Shown: in pieces, positions 39,164 to 49,796 of the stretch
Layout: each line of letters opens with the position of its first letter
Position numbering within the stretch: the stretch's first letter is position 1
NCBI GenBank assembly: GCA_028698305.1
Contig: JAQVDN010000001.1
Coordinates: forward strand, 1 to 64,000
From: Candidatus Altimarinota bacterium
Lineage (GTDB): Bacteria > Patescibacteriota > Gracilibacteria > BD1-5 > UBA6164
Direction of reading: 5' to 3'
DNA: 64,000 bases
Position numbers and translations under genes: made by a program
The notes under the pieces: generated by a model
What the model was told of the DNA's origin: nothing
The model's database searches: none
Seen by the model: the letters and a program-made list of their open reading frames with translations, nothing else

Positions 39164-40348
39164 TTAAGTGTTAATTAGTTCTATATAAGATTTTTTAGTT
39201 CCTGTTTTTGCATCAATTTGTAAATGTTCTAATATGTCTAAGATGACTTGTTTTCCATTTTTTTCATCAAATTTAAAAACTAGATAATAATCTCAATTTT
39301 CCATTTCATCAAGACATACCAAAACTCAAGATATAAAAAATGTTCTTCTAAGTCTAGAAACTTCGATTATATCTCTTGGAAAAAGTTCTTTTAAATTAGA
39401 TAAGGTATTAAAATCTATAAAAAATTTCATTGTATATCTATCTTGATATACTTTTTTATTACTCGAAGGTCAAAAATAAGTAAAAAAATATCTGTTAAAA
39501 CCTATTTTTCTTATTTTAAGTATTTCTCAAGTTTTTTTAAAATTTGAAGTCCCTGGATTTAAAAAGTAATCTGTTTGCTCAGTTTTTCAAACATAACTTC
39601 ATCATAATTTATATACAATTTCATCTATAACTCATTTTACATCTTTTTGTAAAACTTTAAATCTAAGTTTTGTTTCTTTTATCTTAGCATTTTTTGCTTC
39701 AAGTTCAGGAATATAATCATTTATCAATATAACATTTGCATTTTTCTTTGTAGGCTCTATATATTTTTTATGCATTGGAGAAACTACATCAAGAAAATAA
39801 CTAAGTATATCTTTTGGTTTATCTCAAGTTCTCTCAACATCTCTAAATAATCTTCTAAGTATCTGGCTATGTGCTCATAAATCAACAAATATTTTAAAAT
39901 CTCATAACTTAGAAATTTGATCCGTTAGAGCAAAAAGTCATTCAACAATTATTATCTTACTTGATCTTATCTTTATAGCATCCATTTTTGGATCATTTTT
40001 AAAATCAAAATCAGGTATCATTACATCATTTCCTTTTTTTAAATCTTTTAAATGTTTAAAAAATAAATCTAGATTCAATACTTCTGGTTGATCAAAGTTA
40101 TAACGAGGATGTTCTTTCATAAAACTAGGTCATCTATAATAATTATCCATAGATAATATTTGAGAATCTGAAAAAAAATCATTTAATCTTTTAGCTACAG
40201 CACTAGTTTTTCAACTAGCAGTTCAGCCCGCAACAAGTATAACAAAAACTCATTTTGCTTTAACAAGTTTTGCTTCTATTTCTTTTTTTATTATTTCTAC
40301 TCAAGAATCTAAAGTATAAGTTTCTATATTTGTTTTTTTAAAAATCAT
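39164..40348 (-). CDS. Uridine kinase-like P-loop domain fused to a CYTH-like domain
   Basis: This 394-residue protein has an N-terminal nucleoside-kinase domain with Walker A VAGGTASGKTS, DNYYRGPS and PDFDF as in uridine/phosphoribulokinase proteins, and IIIVEGLFAL as the Walker B region (to about residue 210). The C-terminal half resembles the CYTH/triphosphate tunnel fold, with alternating basic and acidic strands and the closing block VCLDEMENGDYYLVFKFD followed by KKSYIEL. The first ExExK-type motif is degenerate. A kinase-CYTH fusion is known from plant TTM proteins; the bacterial role is unknown. The gene starts 1 base after ruvB ends. Confidence 0.8.
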
Positions 40349-40349
40349 A

Positions 40350-41360
40350 TTATTTTTTTAAGTGATTAATAGCTTCAATAGTTATTTTTCTACCCCTAGG
40401 AGTTCTCTCTATAAAACCAATTTGTAGAAGATAAGGTTCAACTACATCTTCTATTGTTGATTCTTCTTCTCAAATAGCACTAGAAAGTGTATTTAATCAA
40501 ACAGGACCTGAATTAAATTTTTCCAATATAGTAGTTAAATATTTTTTATCTAGATAATCAAGTCAAAGTTCATCAATACCTATATCTAAAAATATTTCAT
40601 CAATTATTTTATCATCATTTAAATCTTTTCAAATAGTATGATAATCTCTTATGATTTTTAATAATCTATTTGCGATTCTAGGTGTTCATCTAGATTTTCT
40701 AGATAATGAATCCAAAACATATTCAGAAAGCTTTAAATCAAGTTTAAATGAGTTTTTATGAATTATTTTTGATAACTCTTCACTGTTATAAAAATCTAGT
40801 TTTAAAATATTTCAAAATCTATCTCTAAGCGGATTTGAAAGAGCAGATAATCTAGTAGTTGCTCAAATCAATGAAAATCTTTTTAATGGTAGCTTTACAC
40901 TTTGTGCTCAAGTACCACTTCAAACCATAATATCTATTTGAAAATCTTCCATTGCTGTATAAAGTATCTCTTCAACTTGTGGTCTCAATCTATGAATTTC
41001 ATCTATAAAAAGTATATCTCATTCTTCTAGATTTGATAAAATACTTACTAAATCAGATTGTTTTTCTATAGCAGGTCAGCTAGTTGATCTAAGGTTTGAT
41101 TCCATTTCATGGGCTATAATATTTGAAATAGTTGTTTTTCAAAGACCTGGAGGTCAATAAAAAAGTATATGATCAAGACATTCTCATCTGATTTTTGAAG
41201 AATTTATAGAAACACTTAAATGCTTTTTTATACTATCTTGTCAGACATAATCTTCCAGTTTCATTGGTCTCAATACATTTGAAAAATAGTTTTTATCACT
41301 TGTGTTTTCTACTGGAGTTACAACTCTAGAGCTATTTTCTTTTTTACTTGACTCTATCAT
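40350..41360 (-). CDS. ruvB: Holliday junction branch migration helicase RuvB
   Basis: This 336-residue AAA+ ATPase drives branch migration of Holliday junctions with RuvA. Walker A is FYGPPGLGKTT, Walker B is LFIDEIHR, and the sensor segment [20 protein letters not shown] is intact. The C-terminal winged helix ([20 protein letters not shown], then [17 protein letters not shown]) follows the family. Many of the motif glycines are TGA codons. Partners ruvA and ruvC are not in this window. The neighbouring kinase gene follows with a 1-base gap, so the two are probably cotranscribed. Confidence 0.97.
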
Positions 41361-41468
41361 AATTTTAATTTGAAATTTATATATTTTGTATATATTTTAT
41401 AGATATAAATAATTTTGTAAAGTTAAAATAATAATTTAAAATTAATAATTTTTTAAAAAGTACATAAT

Positions 41469-41510
41469 TTGCAAATTTGAAGTTTTTTGTTATAATGAGA
41501 ATAATTATTA
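41469..41510 (+). promoter_or_regulatory. def promoter with Fur-box-like operator
   Basis: TTGCAA (41469-41474), a 16-base spacer and TATAAT (41491-41496) form a good sigma-70-type promoter about 29 bases upstream of def. Immediately after the -10 lies TGAGAATAATTATTA (41496-41510), which matches the Fur consensus core TGATAATNATTATCA at nearly every position and would block the start site. In such AT-rich DNA a chance match is possible. Confidence 0.5.
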
Positions 41511-41524
41511 TTTATAATAAAAAA

Positions 41525-41995
41525 ATGTTAAAAATTGAAACTTGAAATGAAAATCCTATACTTAGAAGAGTAGCAGATAAGATAACAGATAAAAACTTTA
41601 ATAAAGCTATTAAATTGGGTCGTGAAATGTTAAAATATATAAAAGACCCTGAAAATGGTTGAGTTTGACTTGCTGCTCCCCAAGTATGACATAGTATAAG
41701 ACTTATAATAGTAAGCCTACTAAAAAATCGGGAAGATGAAAACTTCAAAACAATCATGATGATAAATCCTGAGATATTAGAACATTCTAATAGTACTGAA
41801 TGTGATAGTGAGTGATGTCTATCTGTACCATGAGAGAAATGAGATGTTGAAAGATTTAAAACAATAAAATTAAGTTATATAGATGAAAAAAAATCTAAAA
41901 AAACTCTAATTTTAGAATGATTAAGTGCCAGAATAGTACAACATGAAATAGATCATCTAGATGGTAAACTATTTACTGATTATTTAGACAAATAA
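41525..41995 (+). CDS. def: Peptide deformylase
   Basis: This 156-residue metalloenzyme removes the formyl group from nascent N-terminal Met. All three signature motifs are present: GGVGLAAPQVG (motif 1), EGCLSVPG with the metal-binding Cys (motif 2), and QHEIDHLDG with the two His ligands and catalytic Glu (motif 3). Several of their glycines are encoded by TGA, strong evidence for the recoded UGA. It is transcribed alone, divergently from ruvB. The enzyme normally uses Fe2+, which makes the Fur-like site in its promoter notable. Confidence 0.97.
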
Positions 41996-42026
41996 AAAAA
42001 ACACTTGTTAGCAAGTGTTTTTTTTA
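41995..42026. terminator. Bidirectional terminator between def and secY
   Basis: ACACTTG and CAAGTGT arms with a TTAG loop are flanked by A- and T-runs, right between the two convergent stop codons. Confidence 0.9.
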
Positions 42027-43295
42027 TTAATTGAATTTAGAGTAATCATACATTTTCATTTCTGCATCGACCTTTCTAACTATATCAAGTATAACTGAAA
42101 CAATAATTATTAATCAAGAAGCAGATATTATAAAATCTACTGTTTGACCTCACATTAATTTTCAGATTACATATGGTAATACAGCTATTAAAGCTAAGAA
42201 ACCTCATCAAAATAAATTTAGATGACCTGAAACTTTAGTTAAATAAGCAGATGTTTCACTTCCTGGTCTTATTCATGGTATATAACCTCATCTTTTTTGA
42301 ATACTTTCTGCAATATTATCAGTATTAAATGTAATTGATACATAGAAAAATGAAAATCAAATTACAAGCAAAAAGTAGAACAATATAAATACCCAAGAAG
42401 GATTAGTCATACTAAAATGTGCAACTAAGAAATTTCAAATATCAACCATTCTTTGGCTATCTGAACCTAACATTATTTGTCATATAATTGATGGAAATGT
42501 AATCAACGATACAGCAAATATTATAGGAATCATTCAAGCTTGATTTATTCTTATAGGAAAATAAGATTTTTCTTCTCTTCATGTTCTCGTATAAATAACA
42601 GGAATTCTTCTATTTCATTCAGTAAATTTAATTATTACATAGATTATAACCAAAGTAGCTATTAATAATCATGTAAAAAGTGGATATGTTCATGCACTAA
42701 TATGTGACATGATAACTGATGGAACTCAAGCTAAAACTCAAGCAGTAATTATAACAGATATACCATTACCAATTCATACTTCTGTCATTAATTCTCATAA
42801 CCACATCAAAAATACAGTACCAGCTGTAACAATAGTCATAGCCATAAGAACAGTTTTAGTATCTGATAAATCTATAATTGTACCTCATGCTAAAGTATTT
42901 AATAAAACTATCATACCATAAGATTGAACAAATGCTAAAGGTAGAGTTAACCATCTAGTCATCTTAGTAATTTTCTTTTGTCATTGTTCTCATTCTTTTT
43001 GTAAATCTCAAATTTTTGGAACTATAACTCAAAGTAATTGGATTATAATTAATGCATTAATATAAGGTGATAATCACATTAATATAATAGAAAAATTTGA
43101 TAGTCCTCCACCCATTAAAGCACTAAAAAAAGACAATCATTTATTTGCTTCTATAATAGCTGCCAATTTAGTAGTATCCACTCAGTAAACTGGTATAACA
43201 GATAAAACCTTGTAAACAAGCACTAATAAAAGAGTAGCAATAATTTTTTTTCTGATGCTTTTGTTTCAAAACACAGATTTTAGACTCTTAATCAT
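42027..43295 (-). CDS. secY: Protein translocase subunit SecY
   Basis: This 422-residue protein has ten transmembrane helices and forms the channel of the Sec translocon. Helix 2 begins near the plug region (FSALMGGGLSNFSII). The cytoplasmic loop before helix 5 has the usual charged stretch, and KFTEGNRRIPVIYTRTG is the conserved segment after helix 5. The late-loop block ESIQKRGGYIPGIRPGSETS is intact. It is the last gene of the ribosomal cluster but is preceded by its own hairpin, so expression may be reduced relative to rplO. The usual downstream adk, map and infA genes are not found here. Confidence 0.97.
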
Positions 43296-43346
43296 AAGAT
43301 AAAATTAATTATAAATTATTATAATTTTAATTATACATAAAAAAAC

Positions 43347-43377
43347 AAAAAAACCAAACTAAAAGCTTGGTTTTTTT
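43347..43377 (-). terminator. Hairpin between rplO and secY
   Basis: An 11-bp A-run/CCAA stem pairs with TTGG/T-run around a 9-base loop. It looks like a rho-independent terminator or attenuator inside the cluster. Confidence 0.75.
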
Positions 43378-43379
43378 AA

Positions 43380-43835
43380 TTATTTTGTTTCAATTTTTCC
43401 TCAAGCTTTTTCAACAGCTTCTTTAGCTGAAGCAGAAGCTTTATCTACAACAACAGTTAATTTAGCTTTTAATTCACCTTTAGCCAATAATTTTACTTCT
43501 AAATTTTTGTCTCTAATAACTCTATTTGAAAGTAAAACTTCTTTATTAACTTCAGTAATTCATTTAGAAGCCAAAACTTCTAAATCAGATAAATTAACAA
43601 TGTTATATTCTTTTGTAAACATAGCATTTGAAAAACCTTTTAATTTAGGCATTCTTCTAAATAAAGGAGTTTGTCCTCATTCAAACCAAGCAGCTGTACC
43701 ACCACCAGATCTTGAATTTTGACCATTCATACCTCTACCACAAAATGTTCATTTTCATGATCCATTTCATCTACCTAATCTTTTTGAAGTTTTTCTTGAT
43801 CATGCAGTAGCTTTAACGTTATTTAATGATAACAT
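43380..43835 (-). CDS. rplO: 50S ribosomal protein L15 (uL15)
   Basis: This 151-residue protein binds 23S rRNA late in 50S assembly. The Gly-rich, basic N-terminal tail (KRLGRGNGSGKGTFCGRG, SRSGGG) and the block [16 protein letters not shown] are diagnostic. In most bacteria rpmD (uL30) sits just upstream; here rpsE is the direct neighbour (26-base gap), so uL30 is missing from the locus. Confidence 0.96.
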
Positions 43836-43861
43836 AGTTTAATATCGTTAATAAATATTTA

Positions 43862-44335
43862 TTATTTGAAAGATGATAAAGCTTTCATTGTAGCTTTAGC
43901 ATTGTTTATTAAATTTGTTGAACCGTATCTTTTAGCTAATACGTCAGTATAACCTGCAGTAGCTAAAATCTTTCTCATAGCTCCTCAAGCAATAATTCAT
44001 GTACCTTCTGAAGCTGGATGAACCATAACTTTAGCAGCTTTGAATTTAGCTTCAACATTATAAGGAACAGTACCTTCAGCAATTTTTACAGTAATTAATC
44101 TTTTTTTAGCATCAGCCACAGCTTTTGCGATAGCATCAACAACTTCCCAAGATTTACCAGTTCATAAAGCTACATTTCCTTTACCATCACCGATAACCAT
44201 AACAGCTCTGAATCTAAGTTGTCTACCTCAAGAATTAACTCTAGTTACTCTATCAATAGAAAGTAATTCTTCTTTGAATTCTTTTCTTGGTTTTTGAAAT
44301 TTTTTATTTCATTTGTCTTTTCCAGAAAAAGCCAT
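43862..44335 (-). CDS. rpsE: 30S ribosomal protein S5 (uS5)
   Basis: This 157-residue protein is involved in decoding accuracy. The N-terminal domain has the VTRVNSGGRQLRFRAVMVIGD block and GNVALGTGKS. The C-terminal domain has HPASEGTGIIAGGAMRKIL. Glycines in both motifs are partly TGA. It sits between rplR and rplO in the usual spc order. Confidence 0.97.
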
Positions 44336-44355
44336 ACTTTTTTAGTATTAAATAA

Positions 44356-44697
44356 TTAAAATTTAAGTCCACCTTCTCTTAGAGCTTCAGCAAGAGCTTT
44401 TACTCTACCGTGGTAAGCGAATCAACCTCTATCAAAAACTACATCTTCAATTTTTAAATCAAGAACTTTTTTAGCCATTTCAAGTCAAACTTTTTTAGCC
44501 ATTTCAGTTTTTGTACCTCATTCTAATTTTAAATCAGAAGCTGAAGCAAGAGTTTTTCATGCAGTATCATCAATAAGTTGAACAGAAATATGTGCATTAC
44601 TTCTGAAAACAGATAATCTAGGTCTAGCAGCAGTACCACTTATTTTTGCCCTAACTCTGTTTTTTCTACTTAATCTTTTTAATGTTTTTTGTAACAT
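44356..44697 (-). CDS. rplR: 50S ribosomal protein L18 (uL18)
   Basis: This 113-residue 5S rRNA-binding protein has [19 protein letters not shown] at the start, [17 protein letters not shown] in the core, and the C-terminal [20 protein letters not shown], all diagnostic. Length is typical. It lies in spc order between rplF and rpsE. Confidence 0.97.
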
Positions 44698-44730
44698 CTT
44701 CTAATATTTTATGATATAAAGTTAAGTTTT

Positions 44731-45270
44731 CTATTTAGAACCAGTTTTACCAGCTTTTCTTCTGATATGTTCTCAAACATATTTAATTCATTTTCCTTTA
44801 TATGGTTCAGGTTTTTTCTTAGCTCTTACTTTAGCTGCAAATTCTCCAACTAATTGTTTATCAATTCATGTAATGTGAAGCATATTTTTTGCTTTTTCAT
44901 CTAATGCAACTTTTAAACCATTAGGTACAGGCATATCAACTTTATGTGATAAACCAATACTTAAAACAAGAGTATTTCCTTGTACTTCAAATTTGTAACC
45001 AACTCAAATAACTTCTAAGCTTGTTTTATAACCTTCAGTAACTCATACAACCATATTATTTAATACAGCTCTAGTTGTTCACCATAAAGCCTTAGCCTCT
45101 TCTCATAAAGGTTTTACAATTAAATTATTTTCTTCTTTAGATACTTCTACTACATCTGAATGAGTAAAAGTTAATTCTCAAAGAGGTCCTTTAACTTTAA
45201 CATCTCTACCTACTAAAGTAACTTCTACTTTATCTGATAAGACTATAGGTAATTTACCAATTCTAGACAT
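44731..45270 (-). CDS. rplF: 50S ribosomal protein L6 (uL6)
   Basis: This 179-residue protein carries two alpha/beta L6 domains. It begins MSRIGKLPI, shows TTRAVLNNMVVGVTEGYKTS in the middle and ends KPEPYKGKGIKYVGEHIRRK followed by KAGKTGSK, all matching bacterial uL6. It stops with TAG, confirming that TAG remains a stop in this code. Confidence 0.97.
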
Positions 45271-45338
45271 TTTTTTATAAATTATAAATATAAATCGGAT
45301 CAATGAATAATCATTTCTCGTTTATATGTTTATAGTGA

Positions 45339-45734
45339 TTAATATACTTCACAAAGTAATTCTCCACCTACATTTAAACTTCTAGCTTCATAACCAGTAA
45401 CAACACCTTTTGGAGTTGAAATTATGTATATACCATGACCATCTCTTGATTTTTTAATATCAAGTGCTCAAATATATATTCTTTGTCCTGGTTTACTTAT
45501 TCTTTTTAAAGTTGGAACGTATTTAGTAGTTCTAACATCGTTAAGAGTAAGCATAATAGATTTTTTATTGTTTCATTCATCAACAATTTCAAAATCTGCT
45601 ATATATTTATTTTTCTTAAGAATTTTAGAGATATCTGATTTAATTTTAGAATAAGGAACTTTAACTTCGATTATTCTAGCTAAATAAGCATTTCTAATTC
45701 TTGTTAATAAATCTCCAATAGGATCTATTATCAT
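45339..45734 (-). CDS. rpsH: 30S ribosomal protein S8 (uS8)
   Basis: This 131-residue protein nucleates the central domain of 16S rRNA and, in E. coli, represses the spc operon. [16 protein letters not shown] at the start and [20 protein letters not shown] near the end match the family. A 68-base gap separates it from rplF. Confidence 0.97.
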
Positions 45735-45776
45735 AACAATAAAATTAATAACTAAATTTATTTTTTTAACTAATTA

Positions 45777-46001
45777 TTACCAACTTGATTTTCTAACACC
45801 TGGTAATTCTCAAGCATTAGCTTTTTCTCTAAAACATATTCTACAAATACCGAAAGCTCATAGATAACCTCTTGTTCTTCAACAAGCTGTACAACAGTTA
45901 AAAACTTTTGTAGCATTTTTTGGTTTTCTTCAGTCTACGATAGATTGTAAAAAGCTTTTTTTAAGCTTACTAGCTTTAGCTATTTTTGCTTTTCTAGCCA
46001 T
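45777..46001 (-). CDS. rpsN: 30S ribosomal protein S14, zinc type (uS14)
   Basis: This 74-residue protein has an intact zinc site: CTACGRTRGYLGAFGICRIC carries two CxxC pairs, and the first Cys is preceded by an additional Cys. The C-terminal GVRKSSW is the family ending. It is slightly longer than the usual 61 residues owing to its N-terminal part. Confidence 0.95.
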
Positions 46002-46027
46002 TTTTTAAAAATTTTATAAACTAAATT

Positions 46028-46564
46028 TTATTTAGAAAAAGGAAATCACATCATAGTTAATAATTCCTTTCAAGCTTCTTTATTTTTTGCAGTAGTTTTA
46101 ATAGTAATTTGGATACCATGATTTTTAACTACATCATCTTGCGGAACTTCTAAAAATATAGAATGTTCTTTTATTCAGAAATTGTAATTTCCTTGTGCAT
46201 CAAAACCATTTTTATTTACTCATCTAAAGTCTCTAACTCTAGGTAAAACGGCATGAATTAATTTATCAAGAAAATCATACATTCTGTCTCATCTCAAAGT
46301 AACACTTAATCAAACAGGCATTCAAGCTCTTAATTTAAAGTTAGAAACTGCTTTTTTAGCATATCTAACAGTACAAGCTTGTCCTGCAATTAAAGTTAAA
46401 TGTTCTTGTAATGAAGAAAAATCTTTATTACCTGTTCTAACATATGTTCAAATTCACATGTTTAAAACTACTTTTTCAAGTTTTGGAATTTCCATAACAT
46501 TTGAAATATTTAGTTTTTCTTTTAAAGCAGGAGATATTTCTTTTAAATATTTTTCCTTAAGCAT
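46028..46564 (-). CDS. rplE: 50S ribosomal protein L5 (uL5)
   Basis: This 178-residue 5S rRNA-binding protein contacts the P-site tRNA. The segments [34 protein letters not shown] and [13 protein letters not shown] fit, and GNYNFGIKEHSIF is diagnostic. The C-terminus KELLTMMGFPF is normal for the family. Confidence 0.97.
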
Positions 46565-46596
46565 TTGTCTCAAGTTTTACAAAATAAACTTTTAAA

Positions 46597-46947
46597 CTAT
46601 TTAATAATATATTTTTTAGCTTCACCACCTTTTTCTTGTAAAGCTTTTTTTGAAAATCTGAATTTTTTAGTAACTCATTTTTCTTCAATTTTTACGAATC
46701 CAACTCTAGTTGGTTTTTCTGTAAATGGACAAATTAACATAACGTTAGAAGCATCAATAGCTTTTTCCATTTTTATTATTTGTCCTGGATTAGTACCTTG
46801 TCTTTTTAAATGTCTTGTTACAACATTGATATCTTTAACGATAACTTTGTTAGTATCAGGAAAAGATTGTAAAACAGTAGATATTTGACCTCTGTCTTTA
46901 TCTTTACCAGACATAACTTGTACTTTATCTCAAGTTCTTATTTTCAT
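46597..46947 (-). CDS. rplX: 50S ribosomal protein L24 (uL24)
   Basis: This 116-residue assembly-initiator protein has the KOW motif at the start (KIRTGDKVQVMSGKDKDRG), then NVVTRHLKRQG and GFVKIEEKGVTKKFRF. The ATG at 46947 restores the start of the KOW motif; the internal ATG at 46914 would remove it. Confidence 0.96.
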
Positions 46948-46966
46948 AATTTTTTACTTATAATAA

Positions 46967-47335
46967 TTATAAAACTTCTGGAGCTAAACTCACGATTTTT
47001 TGATAACCTTTTGCTCTTAATTCTCTGGCAACAGGACCAAATATACGAGTTCATCTTGGATTATTGCTGTCATCAACAATAACACAAGCGTTATCGTCAA
47101 ATCTTACATAAGATCCATCTTTTCTTCTAATTTCTTTAGATGTTCTAACTATTACAGCTTTTACTACTTTTTTCTTTTTAACTGTTCCATCTGGAGCAGC
47201 TTTTTTAACAGCACAAACTATAACATCACCTATAGAAGCATATCTTCTGTGTGAACCTCAAAGTACTTTTATACATAGTACTTCTTTAGCTCAAGAGTTA
47301 TCAGCAACTGACAATCTTGATTCTGCTTGTATCAT
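46967..47335 (-). CDS. rplN: 50S ribosomal protein L14 (uL14)
   Basis: This 122-residue protein forms bridges with 16S rRNA and binds Rsf[39 protein letters not shown] and [20 protein letters not shown] are diagnostic. Length is exact for the family. Confidence 0.98.
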
Positions 47336-47359
47336 AGAATACGATTCTTAAAAGTTAAA

Positions 47360-47587
47360 CTAATTTTTTTCTATAACTTCCCATCTTTTTAATTTAGATG
47401 TTGGTCTAGTTTCTTTAATTGTAACAATATCTCATTCGTTGTAAGAATTAGCTTCATCATGAGCATAAAACTTACTAGTTACTCTAAATCTTTTTTTATA
47501 TTTAGAATCATTTTTGTATGAATGAACAGATACTACTACTGTTTTATCCATTTTAGTGCTTGTAACTACACCTTTTTTTGTTCTCAT
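47360..47587 (-). CDS. rpsQ: 30S ribosomal protein S17 (uS17)
   Basis: This 75-residue OB-fold protein binds 16S rRNA helices. RTKKGVVTSTKMDKTVVVSV and KFYAHDEANSYNEGDIVTIK match the family; the C-terminal TRPTSKLKRWEV is conserved. It ends in TAG. Confidence 0.97.
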
Positions 47588-47612
47588 AAATGTAATATTT
47601 TTTTAAAAATAA

Positions 47613-47837
47613 TTAACCTATATTTAAACCTTTTGTATTTGCAACAGTTTTTACTTGTGCAATATATCTTCTTAAAGCTTTGATTAAATGAGTTTGTTTT
47701 AATTCTCATACTTCTTTCTTCATGCTTAATACATAAAGATTTTTAGCAGAAGTTGATAATTCAGCTTTTAAAGCTTTTTCATCCAAGTCATTTAATTTTT
47801 TAAGTTCTTTTAAGTTTAAGTCTTTAATTTCTTTCAT
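47613..47837 (-). CDS. rpmC: 50S ribosomal protein L29 (uL29)
   Basis: This 74-residue two-helix protein lies near the exit tunnel. MKEIKDLNLKELKKLNDLDE and GELKQTHLIKALRRYIAQVK are typical. A short C-terminal tail extends beyond the usual 65 residues. Confidence 0.93.
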
Positions 47838-47848
47838 TTTAAAAATGA

Positions 47849-48253
47849 TTAATCAACTATTATTTTAGTTTTAACAGGTAATTTGTATGAAGCAAGTCTA
47901 AAAGCTTCCCTAGCAATTTCTGGAGTAACTCATGTTATTTCAAATAACATTCTTCCAGGTTTTACAGGGGCTCTATACATTTCAACAGATCATTTACCTC
48001 AACCCATTGGTACTTCTAATGGTTTAGAAGTGAAAGGTCTATCTGGAAATATTCTAATCCAGATTTTTCCTCATCTTTTAACGAATCTAACCATAGCTCT
48101 TCTAGCTGATTCAATTTGTCTAGATGTAATAAAACCTCTAGTTGTAGCTTTAATTCAGTAATCACCGAAAGCTAAATTTGAACCTCTAACAGCAACTCAT
48201 TTTAGTCTTCATCTGTGGGCTTTTCTATATTTTGTTCTTTTTGGTTGTAACAT
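47849..48253 (-). CDS. rplP: 50S ribosomal protein L16 (uL16)
   Basis: This 134-residue protein organises the A-site region. It begins MLQPKRTKYRKAHRGRLKG and carries ITSRQIESARRAMVRFVKRG and GGGKGSVEMYRAPVKPGRML-like blocks, with several glycines as TGA. Length is normal. Confidence 0.97.
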
Positions 48254-48298
48254 TTTCTAGTACAATTAGTATATAAAAAAACGTGAAATGTCAAGTTT

Positions 48299-48931
48299 TT
48301 ATTTTTTATAGATGTCACCTTTGTATATCCATACTTTTAAACCTATAGTTCCATAAACTGTTTCTGCTCTAGTAGCAACATAGTCTATATCAGATCTAAT
48401 AGTTTGAAGTGGGACAGTTCCTTCTTTAAAAGTTTCTTTTCTAGCAATTTCAGCTCAATTTAATCTTCAACCTACTTTTACTTTTATTCATTTTCAACCT
48501 TTTTCTAAAGTTTTTGCAATAGCTTGTTTAATAGCTCTTTTGTAAGGCATTCTTTTTTCTATTTGATTAGCTATCATGAATCCTACAATTTTTGCATTTA
48601 AGTCAGGATTTTTTATATCTCTAACTTCTAATTCAATTCTTTTTCAAAGTTTTTTTGTTAATAAAGCAACTAATGTTTCTTTATTTTCTCATGTTTTCCC
48701 TAAAATAAGAACAGATTTAGCAGTATAAACAACTATTTCTATAGTATCTTGATTCTTAGAAACTAATATATCACCTAATGGAATACCTTTTAATTCTTTA
48801 CTAAGAATTTGTCTAACTTTTAGATCCAAACTTAGAGAATCACTATAAGTTTTTTTATCTTCAAACCAAGTTGATTTCCAAGATTTTATATATGGTATTC
48901 TAAATGCTATCGGATTTACTTTATGTCACAT
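48299..48931 (-). CDS. rpsC: 30S ribosomal protein S3 (uS3)
   Basis: This 210-residue protein with a KH domain helps form the mRNA entry helicase. [11 protein letters not shown] at the start (Gly2 is TGA), the KH-domain region ([15 protein letters not shown]) and the C-terminal [20 protein letters not shown] with [14 protein letters not shown] are diagnostic. A structured intergenic gap of 174 bases lies upstream. Confidence 0.97.
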
Positions 48932-49105
48932 AATTTAATGTGTTAATAATTATAATTAATAACTCTAATTTCTCAGCAGTTATTCTACCAGTAATTATTT
49001 GTTAAATAATATCATCATAAATTTATACAAATTTTTGTGACATTACTTATACGAGTGTATAAATAATGTCAACGAATATATTTCTTGCGAAATCTATTCG
49101 CATCA
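48932..49105 (-). promoter_or_regulatory. Structured gap between rplV and rpsC
   Basis: Two good hairpins lie in this stretch: 49073-49100 (stems CGAATA/TATTCG and TTTC/GAAA) and 49039-49070 (stem GACATTA/TAATGTC, inner ATAC/GTAT). This is unusual inside an otherwise compact operon and may be an attenuator, an RNA-processing site or a ribosomal-protein binding leader for rpsC. Confidence 0.5.
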
Positions 49106-49432
49106 TTATTTAACTTGTAATTCTAATTTAACATTAGAAGTTCTTTTTAAAATTGGGTGCATTCTACCTCTTGAAACAGGATTTCATCTTTTATATACTA
49201 TTCATTTAGTAATAATAAGAGCTCCTATTTTTAAATTCTCTTCTTTTTGTGAGTCGTTATTTACAGCATTAGCTATAGCTGAAGACAAAATTTTGTATAA
49301 TAAATCTGCTCATTTTTTTGGTGCAAATTTTAGAAATTTTGAAGCTTCAACAGCATCCATACCTCTAACAACTTCAGCAACTACTCTTAGTTTTTTCGGA
49401 GAAATTCTTATATTTTTTCCGTATGCTTTCAT
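49106..49432 (-). CDS. rplV: 50S ribosomal protein L22 (uL22)
   Basis: This 108-residue protein lines the exit tunnel. ISPKKLRVVAEVVRGMDAVE and the tunnel-loop/terminal region KRGNPVSRGRMHPILKRTSN match the family. It begins right after a 72-base gap following rpsS. Confidence 0.97.
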
Positions 49433-49504
49433 AGCTTAATTGTGGCTAATAAATAAATTTATACCCTTCTTTCAGGGATGGTTAGATTTCTCTAACTCGT
49501 GGGC

Positions 49505-49771
49505 CTATTTTTTGTTTCAAGCATGACCTCTGAATGTTCTAGTCATTGAAAATTCTCATAATTTGTGTCATACCATATCTTCAGTAACAAATACTGGAGT
49601 ATGAACTTTACCATTGTGAACTCCAAAAGTATGTCATACAAATTCTGGAGCAACAGTACAAGCTCTTGACCAAGTTTTAATTACACCTTTTTTTCATGAT
49701 TCATTCATTGCAACTACTTTTTTCATTAGTCTCTCATCAATATAAGGTCATTTTTTTAAACTTCTTGTCAT
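49505..49771 (-). CDS. rpsS: 30S ribosomal protein S19 (uS19)
   Basis: This 88-residue head protein has MTRSLKKGPYIDERL, TWSRACTVAPEFVGHTFGVH and GHKLGEFSMTRTFRGHAG, all family blocks. Its end is TAG after GNKK. Confidence 0.97.
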
Positions 49772-49796
49772 AAGTTGTTTTTTATAAAAATTTAAA

